A stretch of 64,000 bases of DNA, taken from assembly GCF_964340395.1 (NCBI RefSeq), contig NC_135563.1:20597651-20661650 (forward strand), given 5' to 3'. This stretch comes from Glandiceps talaboti. Lineage: Eukaryota; Hemichordata; Enteropneusta; Spengelidae. The stretch's first letter is position 1. Every line of letters starts with the position of its first letter. Below the pieces are notes generated by a model. That model was not told the origin of the DNA. It did not search any database and saw only the letters and a program-made list of their open reading frames with translations. The position numbers and the translations under genes were made by a program. Below are positions 1 to 13,100 of this stretch, piece by piece.

Positions 1-265
1 GGTGGGTATATACCAACAGAAGATCATGAGTAGAACTTAAAGTAAAACTCCGTACAATTTATTCTCACTAGATTCTTACTAGAATCTCACTAGATTCTAT
101 TAGAATCATGAAAATTAGGATTTCTAATGAGAATCTGATCAGGAATCTATTGGATCTGTAGTAATATGGATTTGAAAAGTTTAGCAATGTTTTTAAAAGC
201 AAGCCTCATTCTTAATTGTTACTTATATAGCAATGTTTTTTTATTTTCACATTTCATGCACTCAC

Positions 266-3200
266 CTAAAACGAATCCTCCAAGAGTTGAGAAGGACCCA
301 ATAAACCAAACTTCACTGAAATCAAAGTAATCATAGGTTTTCAGATCTGAACACGGCTCCATATCTGTCTGGTTCAATTGTTTGGGTTGAGGACATGGGT
401 CACCTGAGAAATACAATAAAATAAGCTTCAATTTTATTGGCATTTAATTACATGTGTACTGTATAACCCATGACATAAACATCACTAGAATGGTACACTT
501 ATATATTACACTGGATCCATCCAGACTTTGAATGATCAACTTAATGTGACGATTGCACATGTCAAGGAACTCATCACTACCATGTAAAACTTCATGTATT
601 ATTTATATATCAATTAATACACATGTTCATAAAAATAAGGGTTGCCGACACTGCAAGCTACTATTGATACATGAAACTGAAAATTGTGTTGTAAATCTAC
701 ATTCCATTGTTGTGGACAACTATAGTTTCCATGTTACTGCACCAAGTAAAATACTCTAATGAATAATCTTTTGATTTGAATTAAGAATTGTTTCACTGCT
801 TTGAGAATGCTTTGTATACATTTTTCATACAATGTTACATGATTACATAGATAATTTTTATGTCTACTAAGTACCATTTGTATCAACATATGAACACTTC
901 TTATTAACCTATGAAGTTTTACATGGGAGTACATTGATGAGTTCCTCAACTTGCACAATATTCACATGAAGGTGATCATTCAAAAGTCTGAGTGGGTCAA
1001 CTGTAAATGAAAATTAGACATGGACTTTACATAGTATAAAATCTCGATGAGGCATGGCAAGGTCAGTCCGACAAGACAGCCTCTGATATTATGAATGTTG
1101 ACTGAGATATGACTGGTAACAAACCAATATGCCCTCTACACTAATGTAACACACCACTGACACACAGCAACTTCTCATGACCCATCAAACTTTGGGATAA
1201 CTCAAAAGTAAACCCTATTTCTATCATTTTGACCTACAATAATGCAGTCATTTGTTAGAGGGTGCACAGTAACAGACAGCTGGGCAGATGTACACACAAA
1301 CACAAAGGCTGTGCCCAATTTTAACTTACCACTATACCAATGGAAAACATCTTCTTGTATATCACCAGGTTGAATGTTTGTGACGTTGAGAATGATGTCA
1401 TACAAAGTAATATTCCATATCTCCAATCTTTCATCTTCTGTGAACAGGCTAGAATAAAGAAATTGTATACAGTTTACAAACTCACGTTTTAAGGATACGT
1501 AAAGTGGCCACTCAGATTTTTTATTCATAGAACATCTTTACTAAGTTTTTCTACTTGAAAAAACAATGTGAAACAACATATATACCTAGTCATTGTTTGT
1601 TGCTAAAATTAATTGCCAAAATATTTTTAAAATGTGTAAAATACTTGTTATTGTATGTATATTAGCAAACTTTTCAGACTCTTTCTAGCTTTTTGCAATT
1701 TACTGAGTTACAAACATGGACTTCGTATATGTTGTTTCGCATTGTTTTTTTCTAGCAGGAAAACTTAGTAGTTTTATGACGAAAAAATCCAAACTGAATC
1801 CCACTTTGTCATCCATGTGGACACATTACATAATTGTTAACAATAAAGACCAAGTCACCAATGACATGGTTGAATATTCAACTTATAAAAAACATCACAA
1901 AATAGTATATCCCACTTGCAAAAAACTCAAGATTTACTTGTCTATGATAAATTAACTACTATTAGTATGATCTTCTTTGTCGTCATCGTCGTCGTCATCA
2001 TCGTCATCGTCATCGTTGTCGCCGTCGCCGTCGCCGTCATCATCATCATCATCATCATCTCCTCTTTATCTTCTTCCTCAGAAATGAGTTTAAAATCGTA
2101 AAATATCAATACTCACCCATTCATTTCATTCTCAAACCAAAATCTATCACCATCTCTGATTCTCAAAAACTGACTTTTGATAATGGCATTGAATAAAGGT
2201 CCAGGCCCTTGTGGTGTTGTTTCTAATAAACCACCAGTCCATATATCAACCTTGCTGACATTGTTGCCATGGACATCAGATAATTTGGTAAACAGCTGTA
2301 AACAGTAAATCAAAGATATGTTCACAGAGGAGTTGAAACCTAAGAAACAGCGCATAAAATATGATTGTTATGATCAGCATTATGTAATTATGACTAATTA
2401 ATACTATTGAAAATATGTTGGAAAAATACTCTCTTAAATTTAATGAAATGCATTCAATTTGAAACAAGACTGGCACAGCATTTCTTTTTCTGTGGATCTA
2501 GGCTGTACGAGACATTACCTGTGGATCTAGGCTGTACAAGACATTACCTGTAGATCTAGGCTGTACAAGACATTATCTGTAGATCTAGGCTGTAAGAGAC
2601 ATTACCTGTGGATCTAGGCTGTACAAGACATTGCCTGTGGATCAAGGCTGTACAAGACATTGCCTGTGGATCTAGGCTGTACAAGACATTACCTGTAGAT
2701 CTAGGCTGTACAAGACATTGCCTGTGGATCTAGGCTGTACAAGACATTACCTGTGGATCTAGGCTGTACAAGACATTACCTGTGGATCTAGGCTGTACAA
2801 GACATTACCTGTAGATCTAGGCTGTACGAGACATTACCTGTAGATCTAGGCTGTACGAGACATTACCTGTAGATCTAGGCTGTACAAGACATTAGTGTGT
2901 ATCTAGGCTGTACAAGACATTACCTGTGGATCTAGGCTGTACAAGACATTACCTGTGGATCTAGGCTGTACAAGACATTACCTGTGGATCTAGGCTGTAC
3001 AAGACATTACCTGTGGATCTAGGCTGTGCAAGAATGGATTGATGTCCTTCCAATCCTGTATGGGTGGTAAACCATAATGAATTCTTGCAGTGTTGTAGTT
3101 GGGTAAACCATGGTCACGTCCCCTCTGTATATTCAGTGCCATTAAATCTCTTCGGGAAAAATCTAGTGGGCCGAAAACCTTGCCTGGAAATACAAAAGAT

Positions 3201-6200
3201 ATATCCATAAATCTTCTTGACATCTACGTTTTGTTTCAAATCAAATCATATGAATATGAAAATTATGAATAGCTTAATGGAGACAATTATGGCTATGTAA
3301 AAAGGAGAATAAACACCAAGGTATATTAGGTAACTCGCATGGTTTTTTAAAACTGTGCAACATTTCATCCTTTGCTACATACATGTACACATGTGTCAAA
3401 ATAGGATCTGGTTAAACTAAAAATTACCCCGGAGATCTTCAGTAATAATATTATCTTCTCTCTCTGCTATTTGAGAAGCCATACCCATCAAAAGTTCATC
3501 TATATCACTCTCTTCAACTGCTTCCTGTAACAATTAGATAGGAAAAAAACTGATTTAATTTGACCTATATAGGCACAAAAACAAAACTTGATACCAGTCT
3601 ATAACAAATATAAATACTACTGTAACAGTTCTTGCTTGCATTGAACTAAAAACACTTGAAGTCTAGCCTACCAAAACAATTTTCACTATACAAATGAAAT
3701 GCATTTATTTCCTAATAGCCTTAAAGGCTAATTTTCGATCCCTGGTCAGTGTCACTTCCAATATGTATCAAACCAACATTTTCATGAATACAGTCCCCAA
3801 AACACAACTATTTTCAGAGAAATACAGTAATAGATTTCTTTCCCATCATTATACCATAGTCCAACATTAAGAGATAAAATTCTGTAATATTCTCTAAAAT
3901 GGCAGTTTCTTAGTCATTCTATGAGCTCTGTGAGTGCATTACACGGTCAAAGTCATCTATCATATTAATATGAGTGTCATTTATAATCCGAGTCTTAGTT
4001 TTATTCGCAGAGTGGGCCTTTGTGAGTTAAAATTGCACAAAGGTAACAATATTTCAAAATAGTTGACAGGAAAAGAGTTTTATCATAAAGGAGAACACCA
4101 CGCCATGAAATGGTATTTTCATAAACTCAGTTTCTGGAGAGTCATTTCACGATTTTACATCACATAAATTTCACTTGATTGCCAAGAAACACCAAACACA
4201 ATCTATTTTCACCTCTATTGTTCTTTTATTGGTACACTGTTGACTTCTAGGTCTTTAGTAGACATGAACATCATGAAAACATGAAATAACTCTCCAGAAC
4301 CAAAAAAAGAAAATACCTTTATTTCCTTGAGTAGCGTTCCCCTGTTAAAGCAGGTAACACTGCTGTTATTCTTATGTGTCTAATATGTAACATCACTCAG
4401 GTGTTTCTAGTTATAGCACAGAGATTGTACTTACCTGTGGGTTCCAATATGTGTTACAGGTTCTTAGTCCATGATGTCCTGATGAACCTGTTGCCATGGA
4501 AGTATTCCGAAATTCACACTGTGCATTCCTTGTGTAACAGAACATATACAAATTGTACATAAATAAAAAGTTTTGAGTTTAATTTATTTATTTCATAGTT
4601 TGGACAATATAGTCACTGGAAAAAATGAAATCATCATATCTTTGTCTGTGGTAATTCAGACCCATTTAATACACAACTGTTTTTGTTAATCATTTCATCT
4701 ATATGTGTTCCTATTTTAATAGTCAATATCAAATTGTTTGGATATCTGTTCATAAGTTACACCTGGGTGAATTGACTGTATGTAAATATACCGACTGTCT
4801 ATATACACCAGGTGGTAACAGTGTGTGTCCAAATCGCATAGCAGCTGATTGGAATTCATGGGTTACACCTGGGTTAACTGACTGGTTGTAAACATACCTA
4901 CCTTCTATATACACCAGGTGGTACCAGTGTGTGTCCAAATCTCATACCATCTGATTGGAATTCATGAGTTACACCTGGGTTAACTGACTGATTGTAAACA
5001 TACCTACCTTCTATATACACCAGGTGGTACCAGTGTGTGTCCAAATCTCATAGAAGCTGTTTGGAATTCATGTGTTACACCTGGGTTAACTGACTGGTTG
5101 TAAACATACCTACCTTCTATATACACCAGGTGGTACCAGTGTGTGTCCAAATCTAATAGCAGCTGATTGGAATTCATATAGTAACACCTGGGTTAACTGA
5201 CTGGTTGTAAATATACCTACCTTCTATATACACCAGGTGGTACCAGTGTGTGTCCAAATCTCATACCATCTGATTGGAATTCATGAGTTACACCTGGGTT
5301 AACTGACTGATCGTAAACATACCTACCTTCTATATACACCAGGTGGTACCAGTGTGTGTCCAAATCTCATAGCAGCTGATTGGAATTCATGTGTTACACC
5401 TGGGTTAACTGACTGGTTGTAAACATACCTACCTTCTATATACACCAGGTGGTACCAGTGTGTGTCCAAATCTCATAGCAGCTGATTGGAATTCATGTGT
5501 TACACCTGGGTGAATTGAATTTTTATAGCCTGAAAGTACAGAAAAAGTTTGTATAATATGAAAATTTTGACACAGCAATTGTTCCAACTGAACAGAATTC
5601 CTAGATCTACAAAAATGTGGTTGAGAACTGTTTTAATATACAGCATATTTTTGATAAATCATTAAATCTAGTCAGGAATGTACTTTACTATACAGTATAT
5701 TTTATGTATGTGTAGTTATGTGTTTGAAGTTTTGTGTTGGAATGTATAGGTCATCCAAATGTACAACATGTTCAATAGCAAAGCCCTTTGAGCAGTACCT
5801 GCTAGGAACATACAGGTAAAATCAAAGTATCTCATATTAAATTTGATAATTCAAGACTGTGACAGTGTCAATGAAAGAGATGTAACTTACCTTGGTACAA
5901 TGGAATAGTGTCATTCAGCCATGCTGGTAACCAATCATATACAACAATTTTCTACAATAGGGAGAAAGATAGATAATCTTAGATTACAAATTACAATCTT
6001 TGTTGCCATTATAATGCCGAACAATTTTATTTTAATAGGGGAACTTCATATCCATGGTTTTGGAAATAGACTTTAATATGCATGGACTTTGTCAACCTAA
6101 TGAGCATACTGTATGAATCATGTAGAAATAGTGTACAAGTAACTAGTACTCCTGGTAGGTGTTATCATCACTGCAAATGGAAATAAAATTCTACATTCTG

Positions 6201-9113
6201 AAAGTATCTATGCAAGGGTTATGTAACTTGTAAGGGGGTCATAATACTTCTGGCGAGAATAAAGTTCATGTGTCAAATGTTACCTTGTGAGTATAAAGGG
6301 TCAAATGGGGTCAAAGGTTACCTGGTGTGTACAAAGGTCATGGGGTCAAAGGTTCCCTGGCAAGTATAAAGTTCATGGGGCCAAATTTTATCTGGTGGTT
6401 ATAAAGGGTCAAGATATGTGAAAGATTACCTGGTGAGTTGCTACAACCCATTTCCTTGCTGTTAGAAATATCCTTTCATCATCCCAGTCTGGGTGTTGTT
6501 GTTGAAATCTATCTGCCAATACATTATGCCAGCGAAACAGCAAGACACCAAATGTTAACAGGAATGGATTCTCATTTCCACGTGGATTCCCAAGCACTAA
6601 GTAACAAACAATAGATTCATGATGCATAAATTGTCTTTGAATGTACATTTGTATGATCCATGCCAAAAATACTTAATAGTCTGATGTATCAATACTTCAA
6701 GCTATATCTATAGATGGCTGGATATGTACTTGTAAGTTGTAGGTAAATGTCATAAACACTTGTACACAAACATCAACAATGCACTGTCTATCATACAACC
6801 AAATACAAGACACATGCTAAAATCTTTGCTCTGTGTCAACACCACAAGATCTTTGCTCCATGTCCAAATCATTGGAACTTTTTATCAATGACACTCACTG
6901 TAAAACCTTTCAGCATTTTTCAGGAGATGGTCTCTAGGTGGAGGTGGGTTAGCCATGGGTAATCCAATATCATTGACAGCAGGAAATCTTCCATCTGCTG
7001 AAGACTTAAGTTTACCCCCTTCTAATGTCCGCAATGCATCGGTCCAAGCCTTGGCTATACCATATACAAGACCTCCGTCCAGCCAGGGTGTGATTTCATT
7101 GATCTGACAAAGTAAAACAATTTATTACAGATATTATGCTTGAAGAGAATATAAAATCATAAGTTGGTCCATAATTCTAGGTCCTAATACATGTATTATG
7201 TACTATATACTCACACACTGAAATAACTGCCAAGCATGACTCTCTTCCAGAACTTTCCCCTAGATAAGTCATAAGTTATCCATAATGGTAATATTGTTTT
7301 ATTCTGTAATCATTAAGACATATAGTACCTCAACTGCATTCCTTATTCAACTGAAGAATACTTACAATATGTACCAGAGATTACTTGCACTGTGCAAACA
7401 CATACTAGTGGTATTTGCACAGTGCAGTGCAGTATCAAAAATGTTTTTACATGCAAATGATATCCAAGTGAATGCATGGTTATTCCTTGTGCACAAATCT
7501 TTTGATTGCATAGTTTGATTTTATGGAAATTTGCTGTTTCAGATAAATATATGTACCGGGGTAATAATAACAAAATCCCCATTGGCAAGTGAAAGCTAGT
7601 GTGGGTACTCAGGGGTATTTGCATTCATGCTTGTACAGAGAACACTGCAAGCGCTTGTGTAAATGGTAAGCCACACTATGCACTAGTAGCCCTGCATCAT
7701 GGGGTTCCATCAAAGCATTACATGTATTTACCTGTTCTCTTGGTACATTGGGTGAATATCCAGTTGATGCCTGTTGATATCGTGTCCTAAGGAATGGGAT
7801 AACCACATCACCTTTGCCATCTGGATCAAAGTCTGGATCACCTTTCGGAATGGGAATGTTGAAATATTCCGGTGGACATCCGGGTCTTTGGGCATCTAGA
7901 ATCTCTTCCACAATTTGTTGACCTGTATTCATGAAAACAGACAACATAGATGATGGCAATGACAATGACGATGGTGGTGGTGGCGGTGGTGGTGATGATG
8001 ATGATGTCATGATGTTGACGATGATGATAATAATGACGACAACGACGGCGGCAACGACAATGATGGTACTTTCTATCTTTAGCACGATTAAAGTTGATAG
8101 TTAACCTATGAAATAGTTACTGACTTTTAACTTGTAAGAAAAATACAGGAAATCTGTTGTTATACCTATTCATCCATCTGTCATTGCATCATCATGTATT
8201 TTGCTACATTGTATCATATCAATGCATTGTTTGATATTGTATTATAGTATAGTATTGCATTGTATTAATGTTTGGTAATGTGTTGAATTGCATGGCATCT
8301 GGCATGATGTTGTGTCGTGTCATGTCGTGTAGTGTCATATTGTTTTGTAACAATTACGATATACTGTAAATATTTTACCAAAGAATACTAGCAATGCAGT
8401 TCTATTGAGATATGATCCATGGCCAGTCCATCCAACCATAACTGCATTGGCAATTTCTCTTGGATTGGGTCTGTCCACACCAGCTGGTTGATATACGCCA
8501 TCACTATAGTCAGCTGGTAAACCCCTTGTCAACGTGGTATCTAGGGGAAACAGGTAATCAAACAAACAAAACTTGAATCAACATTTATCCCGGGATAAAA
8601 AAAACTTACTGACTGAAAATACAGCATTGAATACTTAGCAAGTACTATCACCTAGCTGTTCTAGCCGATTCACACAATTTGTCAAACCATTTTAGAAGTT
8701 ACAGCTTCGCAGTACCCTTCTATTGTATATAGTACTTGATTTGATAAAAAAAATTCAAGAATATTATTTATACAGGTAAATACGATAAATTCTGAGAAAA
8801 CATCAAACAGTTCATACCACAGACAAGGAGAATGACGTTTGAAAGGTCATTCTAAGTTAGCGTTCAAATCTTAGTACTTTACGTAATACCACACAATGGA
8901 ATATACTATAGTTCTTAGAATTTAAGGAAAGCAAAGATATCCCAATCCAGTCCAACCTTTTCCTCCTTTCCTGACATTTTCTATCTGGCCATAAATGATA
9001 AACGAATGATAAATTTGCCCTACCTGCGGCTCCCCAGTCTGGATGGGCCCAGTTATGATACCAACCATCATACGGTATAGTTTCAAAACCTTTCTGTTCA
9101 GCAGTACCAATAC
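266..9113 (-). CDS. DUOX: Dual oxidase (DUOX), N-terminal part, 13 exons, partial at both ends
   Basis: DUOX enzymes are membrane NADPH oxidases that release hydrogen peroxide and carry an N-terminal peroxidase-like domain. Exons, high to low: 9113-9024, 8540-8379, 7922-7732, 7103-6899, 6596-6430, 5951-5891, 5529-5433, 4528-4435, 3524-3428, 3183-3011, 2295-2117, 1448-1330, 403-266. All have AG/GT borders and joining phases, giving about 590 residues. Family motifs in order: [124 protein letters not shown], then a hydrophobic stretch [15 protein letters not shown] (first membrane segment). The peroxidase distal-His position reads GQQIVEEI, so that His is absent; the Arg/Glu pair (RGNE) and the proximal His (RFGHT) are present. 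The first exon found starts mid-codon, so a signal-peptide exon lies further right, unidentified. EF-hand, ferric-reductase and NADPH parts lie beyond position 1. Confidence 0.95.
1978..2067. repeat. Imperfect trinucleotide microsatellite (TCG/TCA/GCC)
   Basis: Run of cgt/cat/cgc triplets ending about 50 bases on the intron side of the DUOX exon 11 donor (2116). On the plus strand it encodes a valine/isoleucine run, which is not a gene. Confidence 0.85.
2491..3030 (-). repeat. 29-bp minisatellite, about 19 units, carrying copies of the DUOX exon 10 donor
   Basis: The motif aggctgta recurs every 29 bases from about 2499 to 3021 (18 steps of exactly 29). Read on the minus strand, each unit contains an exon-10-like end (CCTAGATCCACAG) followed by gtaatg, the same donor that closes DUOX exon 10 at 3011. 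The right-most unit is the coding exon end; the other 18 lie in the intron as extra potential 5' splice sites. Most units also carry cttgtacag, an acceptor-like motif. Since 29 is not a multiple of 3, use of a neighbouring decoy donor would shift frame. Confidence 0.92.
4751..5505 (-). repeat. 106-bp array, 7 units plus a stub, duplicating most of DUOX exon 7 and its donor
   Basis: On the minus strand the exon-like parts are 5505-5433 (the 3' part of real exon 7), 5399-5327, 5293-5221, 5187-5114, 5080-5008, 4974-4902 and 4868-4796, with a truncated eighth at about 4767-4751. Each holds a 73-base segment encoding MRFGHT(L/V)PPGVY-type sequence, the proximal heme-ligand region. Units 1-6 then have donor AAG/gtaggt. 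A 33-base spacer ending in aacccag separates units. The fourth unit has a one-base insertion and an in-frame stop; the seventh has an altered donor (gtcggt). Only the first copy has a strong upstream acceptor (ctttcag at 5530) and the extra 24 bases matching other DUOX proteins (YKNSIHP), so it is taken as the true exon. Confidence 0.9.
6235..6436 (-). repeat. Degenerate ~40-bp repeats copying the DUOX exon 5 donor
   Basis: On the minus strand, from the exon 5 end at 6430, the pattern (c)accag/gtaacctttgaccc recurs about five times with divergence, interleaved with gaccctttata. At least two copies keep a gt donor dinucleotide. It looks like an older, decayed version of the arrays after exons 7 and 10. 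Confidence 0.6.
7941..8063. repeat. Trinucleotide-rich tract in a DUOX intron
   Basis: Imperfect GAT/GGT/GAC repeats just upstream (minus strand) of the exon 3 acceptor at 7923. The translated Ser/Pro/Ile runs are intronic and not protein. Confidence 0.85.
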
Positions 9114-9702
9114 CTTTAAAAGAGACGATTTTGATCAAAATTAATCAAGGAGAAAGAAGAAATACAAACAAATGTGCGCGCCAAAACTCAGAGCTGAAAC
9201 AGAAGACAAAAAGATGGACGATCGACCATATACTGTATACCTAAAACAGCGCCACCGCACGGCGTGAATTTTATTTTCCGAATGTGGTGTCACACTTTAA
9301 CATGCTTAACACATGTAACAGCGGGATGTAGCTCTGTCAAGTTGTATTTCAAAATAATCTATTTTCCAAACATCTCTTTTCATCTTAAATATTAGATTAC
9401 ACTATTATTTTGATAAAAAGGATTTCTTGCACGAATCCTGACTTGAGTTTAGAAAAGAATAGACGAACAAAAGACCTGCAGAGTTAGACCAGGTTGACTT
9501 TTTAAGTTCAAACAAGGGCTAATCTTATTGGCCTATTCCCTATATTTTTCCTGGCGTGATTGATTCTTATGAGTAACAAAACCAAGTCGACTTTGACATG
9601 CCATCTTGACATTGTTACAACCTGAAATCATTTTTAAAAAACAGTTTTCAGATTGCTTATAATAGTTTTGTAGGTCAGCGTATAGCGTCTGTGAACTGCT
9701 AT

Positions 9703-10130
9703 ATTACAGAAAAATACATTGATCTACTGGAGAAGGTTCAAAGAAGAGCTATTAAGATAATTCCAGAACTACAGAAATTGTATTATGAAGACAGACTGAA
9801 GGCACTTAAATAATTAACTACACTGGAGGAACGAAGACTTCGAGGCGACCTAATTCAAGTCTTTCGGATTATGGAAGGATTTGATAAAGTTCCTTCAGAT
9901 AAACTGTTCACCCGTATTCAATCAAGCAAAACCAGCGGACATTCATTCAAACTTGCTAAATCCATGGTCAGATTAGACATCAGGAAGTATTTCTTCACTC
10001 AACGGACTGTATCTCATTGGAATAATTTACCTGTCAGTGAATACGTTATACAAGCCAAGACTGTGTGTGACTTTAAAATTAGACTTGATCAGCATAAAAA
10101 CCAAAATAGGGGTTATGTATATGTAAGCCA
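9703..10130 (+). pseudogene. 3' fragment of a non-LTR (LINE) reverse-transcriptase ORF
   Basis: The plus-strand frame reads LLEKVQRRAIKIIPEL, TLEERRLRGDLIQVFRI, RLDIRKYFFTQRTVSHWNNL and DFKIRLD, the conserved tail that follows the reverse transcriptase in CR1/L2/Jockey-like LINEs. One in-frame stop (taa at 9811-9813) breaks it and nothing upstream continues the RT core, so it is a dead 5'-truncated copy. The exact clade is not resolved. Confidence 0.85.
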
Positions 10131-13100
10131 TGGAGTCATCAATGGCGATCATAGTAAATCATAGTAAACCATATACCGCAATATGTGCAGTGCTTCACAT
10201 TGTGTAGTTTATTTAGTTGTAACTTATGGACGGTGGCCGATGGTATGTGAATATTATAGGGTGGGGCTCATACCCTTATATCTCAGCAACTTTTTTCAAA
10301 GTGAAAATGTTACTTTCATCAGTAATTGACGTCATCATCACGTGCACCCTCACCTCATCCCCGGTCATCCCACACCCTAACCTAAGCTTACTTTAGCCGT
10401 GATGTAAGCATCCATAACTTATGCGACATTGGTATTTTTGTAAAACTACATTTTTTCATCTAAGGAGATGTTGACGTCATTCAGTGAACATAATTTATAT
10501 TATACGATTTAATTAAGTTCAAACAAAAAAACAACAAATAATTGCGGCGATACAAAACCTGTCTACAACTATTCTGTAGGTGTATTGTATAAGACGTCAA
10601 TTGTTTTCTTAGAACCACTTCACGACAATCAAACCATGCAACCTTAATACCTTTTAAGGTAAAACATCTTCAAGCCAACCTTTGTCAAACAATTCGACTT
10701 TCTGTCAAGTTGATTTTTATAGTCGAATTTGCATAATTGATTAAGCAACCAGGATATACATATGTCATCATAGCCGTAAACAAAAAGTCCGTTTCAATTT
10801 CCACTAAATGTCATAAAAATAACGTCATAAATTTCGAATCTCAAGTATCGGGTTTTTCCAATTTAACTTAAATGAAACACACTCAAATACGTTACAGAAA
10901 ACATTTCGATTGTCTAAAATACTGTTAAATTTGTCAACAACTGACTACTTGTTTACTTTCTTGGTGAATAAAGTGTTCGAATTTAATAACACTGACACTC
11001 ATACATAAACTCGTTCTCGTTTTCAGACTCACTTTCAATGTCGAAGTCTCTGTAAATATTTTTGCGAGATTTCTGATGAAGTACTGCAACTATAACAATG
11101 GACAATATCTTCTTGAACGCAATTTGAAATTATCATAAAGCGTCCCTATGGTAACTCAACATATGGACAGGTGATATTAATTGGTCCTACAAAAGTGTAT
11201 TGATGACCATTTGAAATACATTGTATATCTTTATGGCTTGATGATAGGGCGACCTCAACGTCAGTCACATATGACTTGACAACTTGGACATAAAACACAA
11301 TAACAACAATTTTACGCATAATCACGCCGACATATGCATTGAATTCGTAAAAAAGTTTTCCTATCACGCCTCCTTCCCTACTCACTGTACCACAATAGTC
11401 GATTGATTGTCGGTCCCATGATGCATTGTATGAGACGACTTCGCTTCGTTACCTTGACTGGGATTGTTTTCTCTTGAAGTAACATTAAAACAATTCTATC
11501 GTGATATGATAGAAAGAAATGTTGACCTCGTTAATTGTGAGTGATTTTATAGAACAAAGACAAAATGTCATCAATGACAGAGAAGGTTTTTACTGGTAAA
11601 CCCTGTGTACGACATGGTCAGGTAACAACCATGGCCCTGAGTAGCGTGCAGAATAATATCGTATAAAAACTACGGGAGAAGAGTGATGCAATTTGGCAAA
11701 TCACTATAATTCATTTCATTATCTGTACTACAGGTAACCTGGATAGTGACATACACGCACTGTGAATACAATGTATACGTGTAGAATTCATGGACACAGA
11801 ACGTCGGATATATCGTGGAGGTATCCCCCCTCATACCTCTATCATCCATGGCCCTACCAACATATCAAATTTAAAACAATTATAATCGTCAAAAAGGCTC
11901 TAGACATGTGTACTATTCTCATTAATAAGGGTTTGACTTTCTGTTTTAATAAATATTAGTGTCTCAAACTACAAAACTCAACAGAAAATAAAATTGCTAG
12001 TTGTAATAATTAATTAATATAAGTGTATATTCTTCAAATTTTACTTTTATTTAACTCCAGGTTTACATTTGCTTAATGTTGTGCAAACGATCTGTCATGA
12101 ATTCGTAATTACTGTGTTTGAGTGCAGACATGACACTGCTTATACATGTCGCCAAACACCTATAGTTAGAGAAATGAATATATATGGCTCACAGTGTGGG
12201 TGTCAAGACAATAGATACACTTATATCGTATGTCTGGAGATGTCATTCAAGTAAAAGTTTAGTTTCCTTTGTTTAATCTCCATGACACTCATAATTATAC
12301 GTGTATATGCGTAACTTATTGTAATTTAATTATTGTAACGACCATAGCGTCGCAGTTTCCGGACTTGGATTTTGACCGCGGAGCTGTGAGCATCTGTCAA
12401 CTCCTGGCTCTGGCTCTGGGGTGAGGCCGTGAGGCCGAACTCAGGGCTTTGATAAATAAAGTATATGTTCCAGGTATACCATATACATCGTCTCGGTTTA
12501 TGCTTTCCAACAATACTGGCTGACCATGCAGTTTTGATAGATCAGAACGAAAGTCATTTCCTTATTTATACCAGTTTCCATGGTAATATGTATATATAAC
12601 TCGATAAAAGTTATTTCCTTGTTTGTACATCCATGCATGGTAATATTTATCGGTCGCTCAATAATGAATCTTTTCCTTGTTTTGAACCAGTTACCATAGT
12701 GATACGTAAACAGCGTGGGGGGTTAGAGTATGTGTAAGCTTTGGTGGGGTTATCGATCACTTTGTATAGACGTCAAAATGCTGTCAGGAAATGCATGCAT
12801 GTGTAACCATAGCGCTAAGTTATGTAGTTCCAAATTTGATCACCTATGCACTAGTGCTAAATTTGAAAGTAATATATGGTATTGGGTTAGTATTACATAT
12901 TGGGTCGATTATTACATATTGGGGTGATACAACCGTGATGGTATAATCAGTAAGAACATTTAATGATTTTGTCTGATAAACATGTACATAATTATCATGA
13001 AATCGCGAGGAGATCGAATGTGCAGCAGAGGGAGAAAGAGAAATAACATTTTCTCAAATTAACATTATACTAGTAGTTGCATGGCTACACGAGTCAATTC

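Noticed and set aside
4750-4938. A 62-residue minus-strand frame across the DUOX exon 7 array as an independent protein
   Set aside because: It reads through donor and spacer of repeat units; only the exon-like part is homologous to DUOX.
11146-11319. Minus-strand ATG at 11319 opening a signal-peptide-like frame (MRKIVVIVFYVQVV), considered as the missing DUOX first exon
   Set aside because: No donor in the required phase. The exon at 9113 needs one carried-over base, and the available gt sites (tat/gtgact, gag/gtcgcc) are phase 0 and weak. They would fit only a less likely acceptor at gctgaacag.
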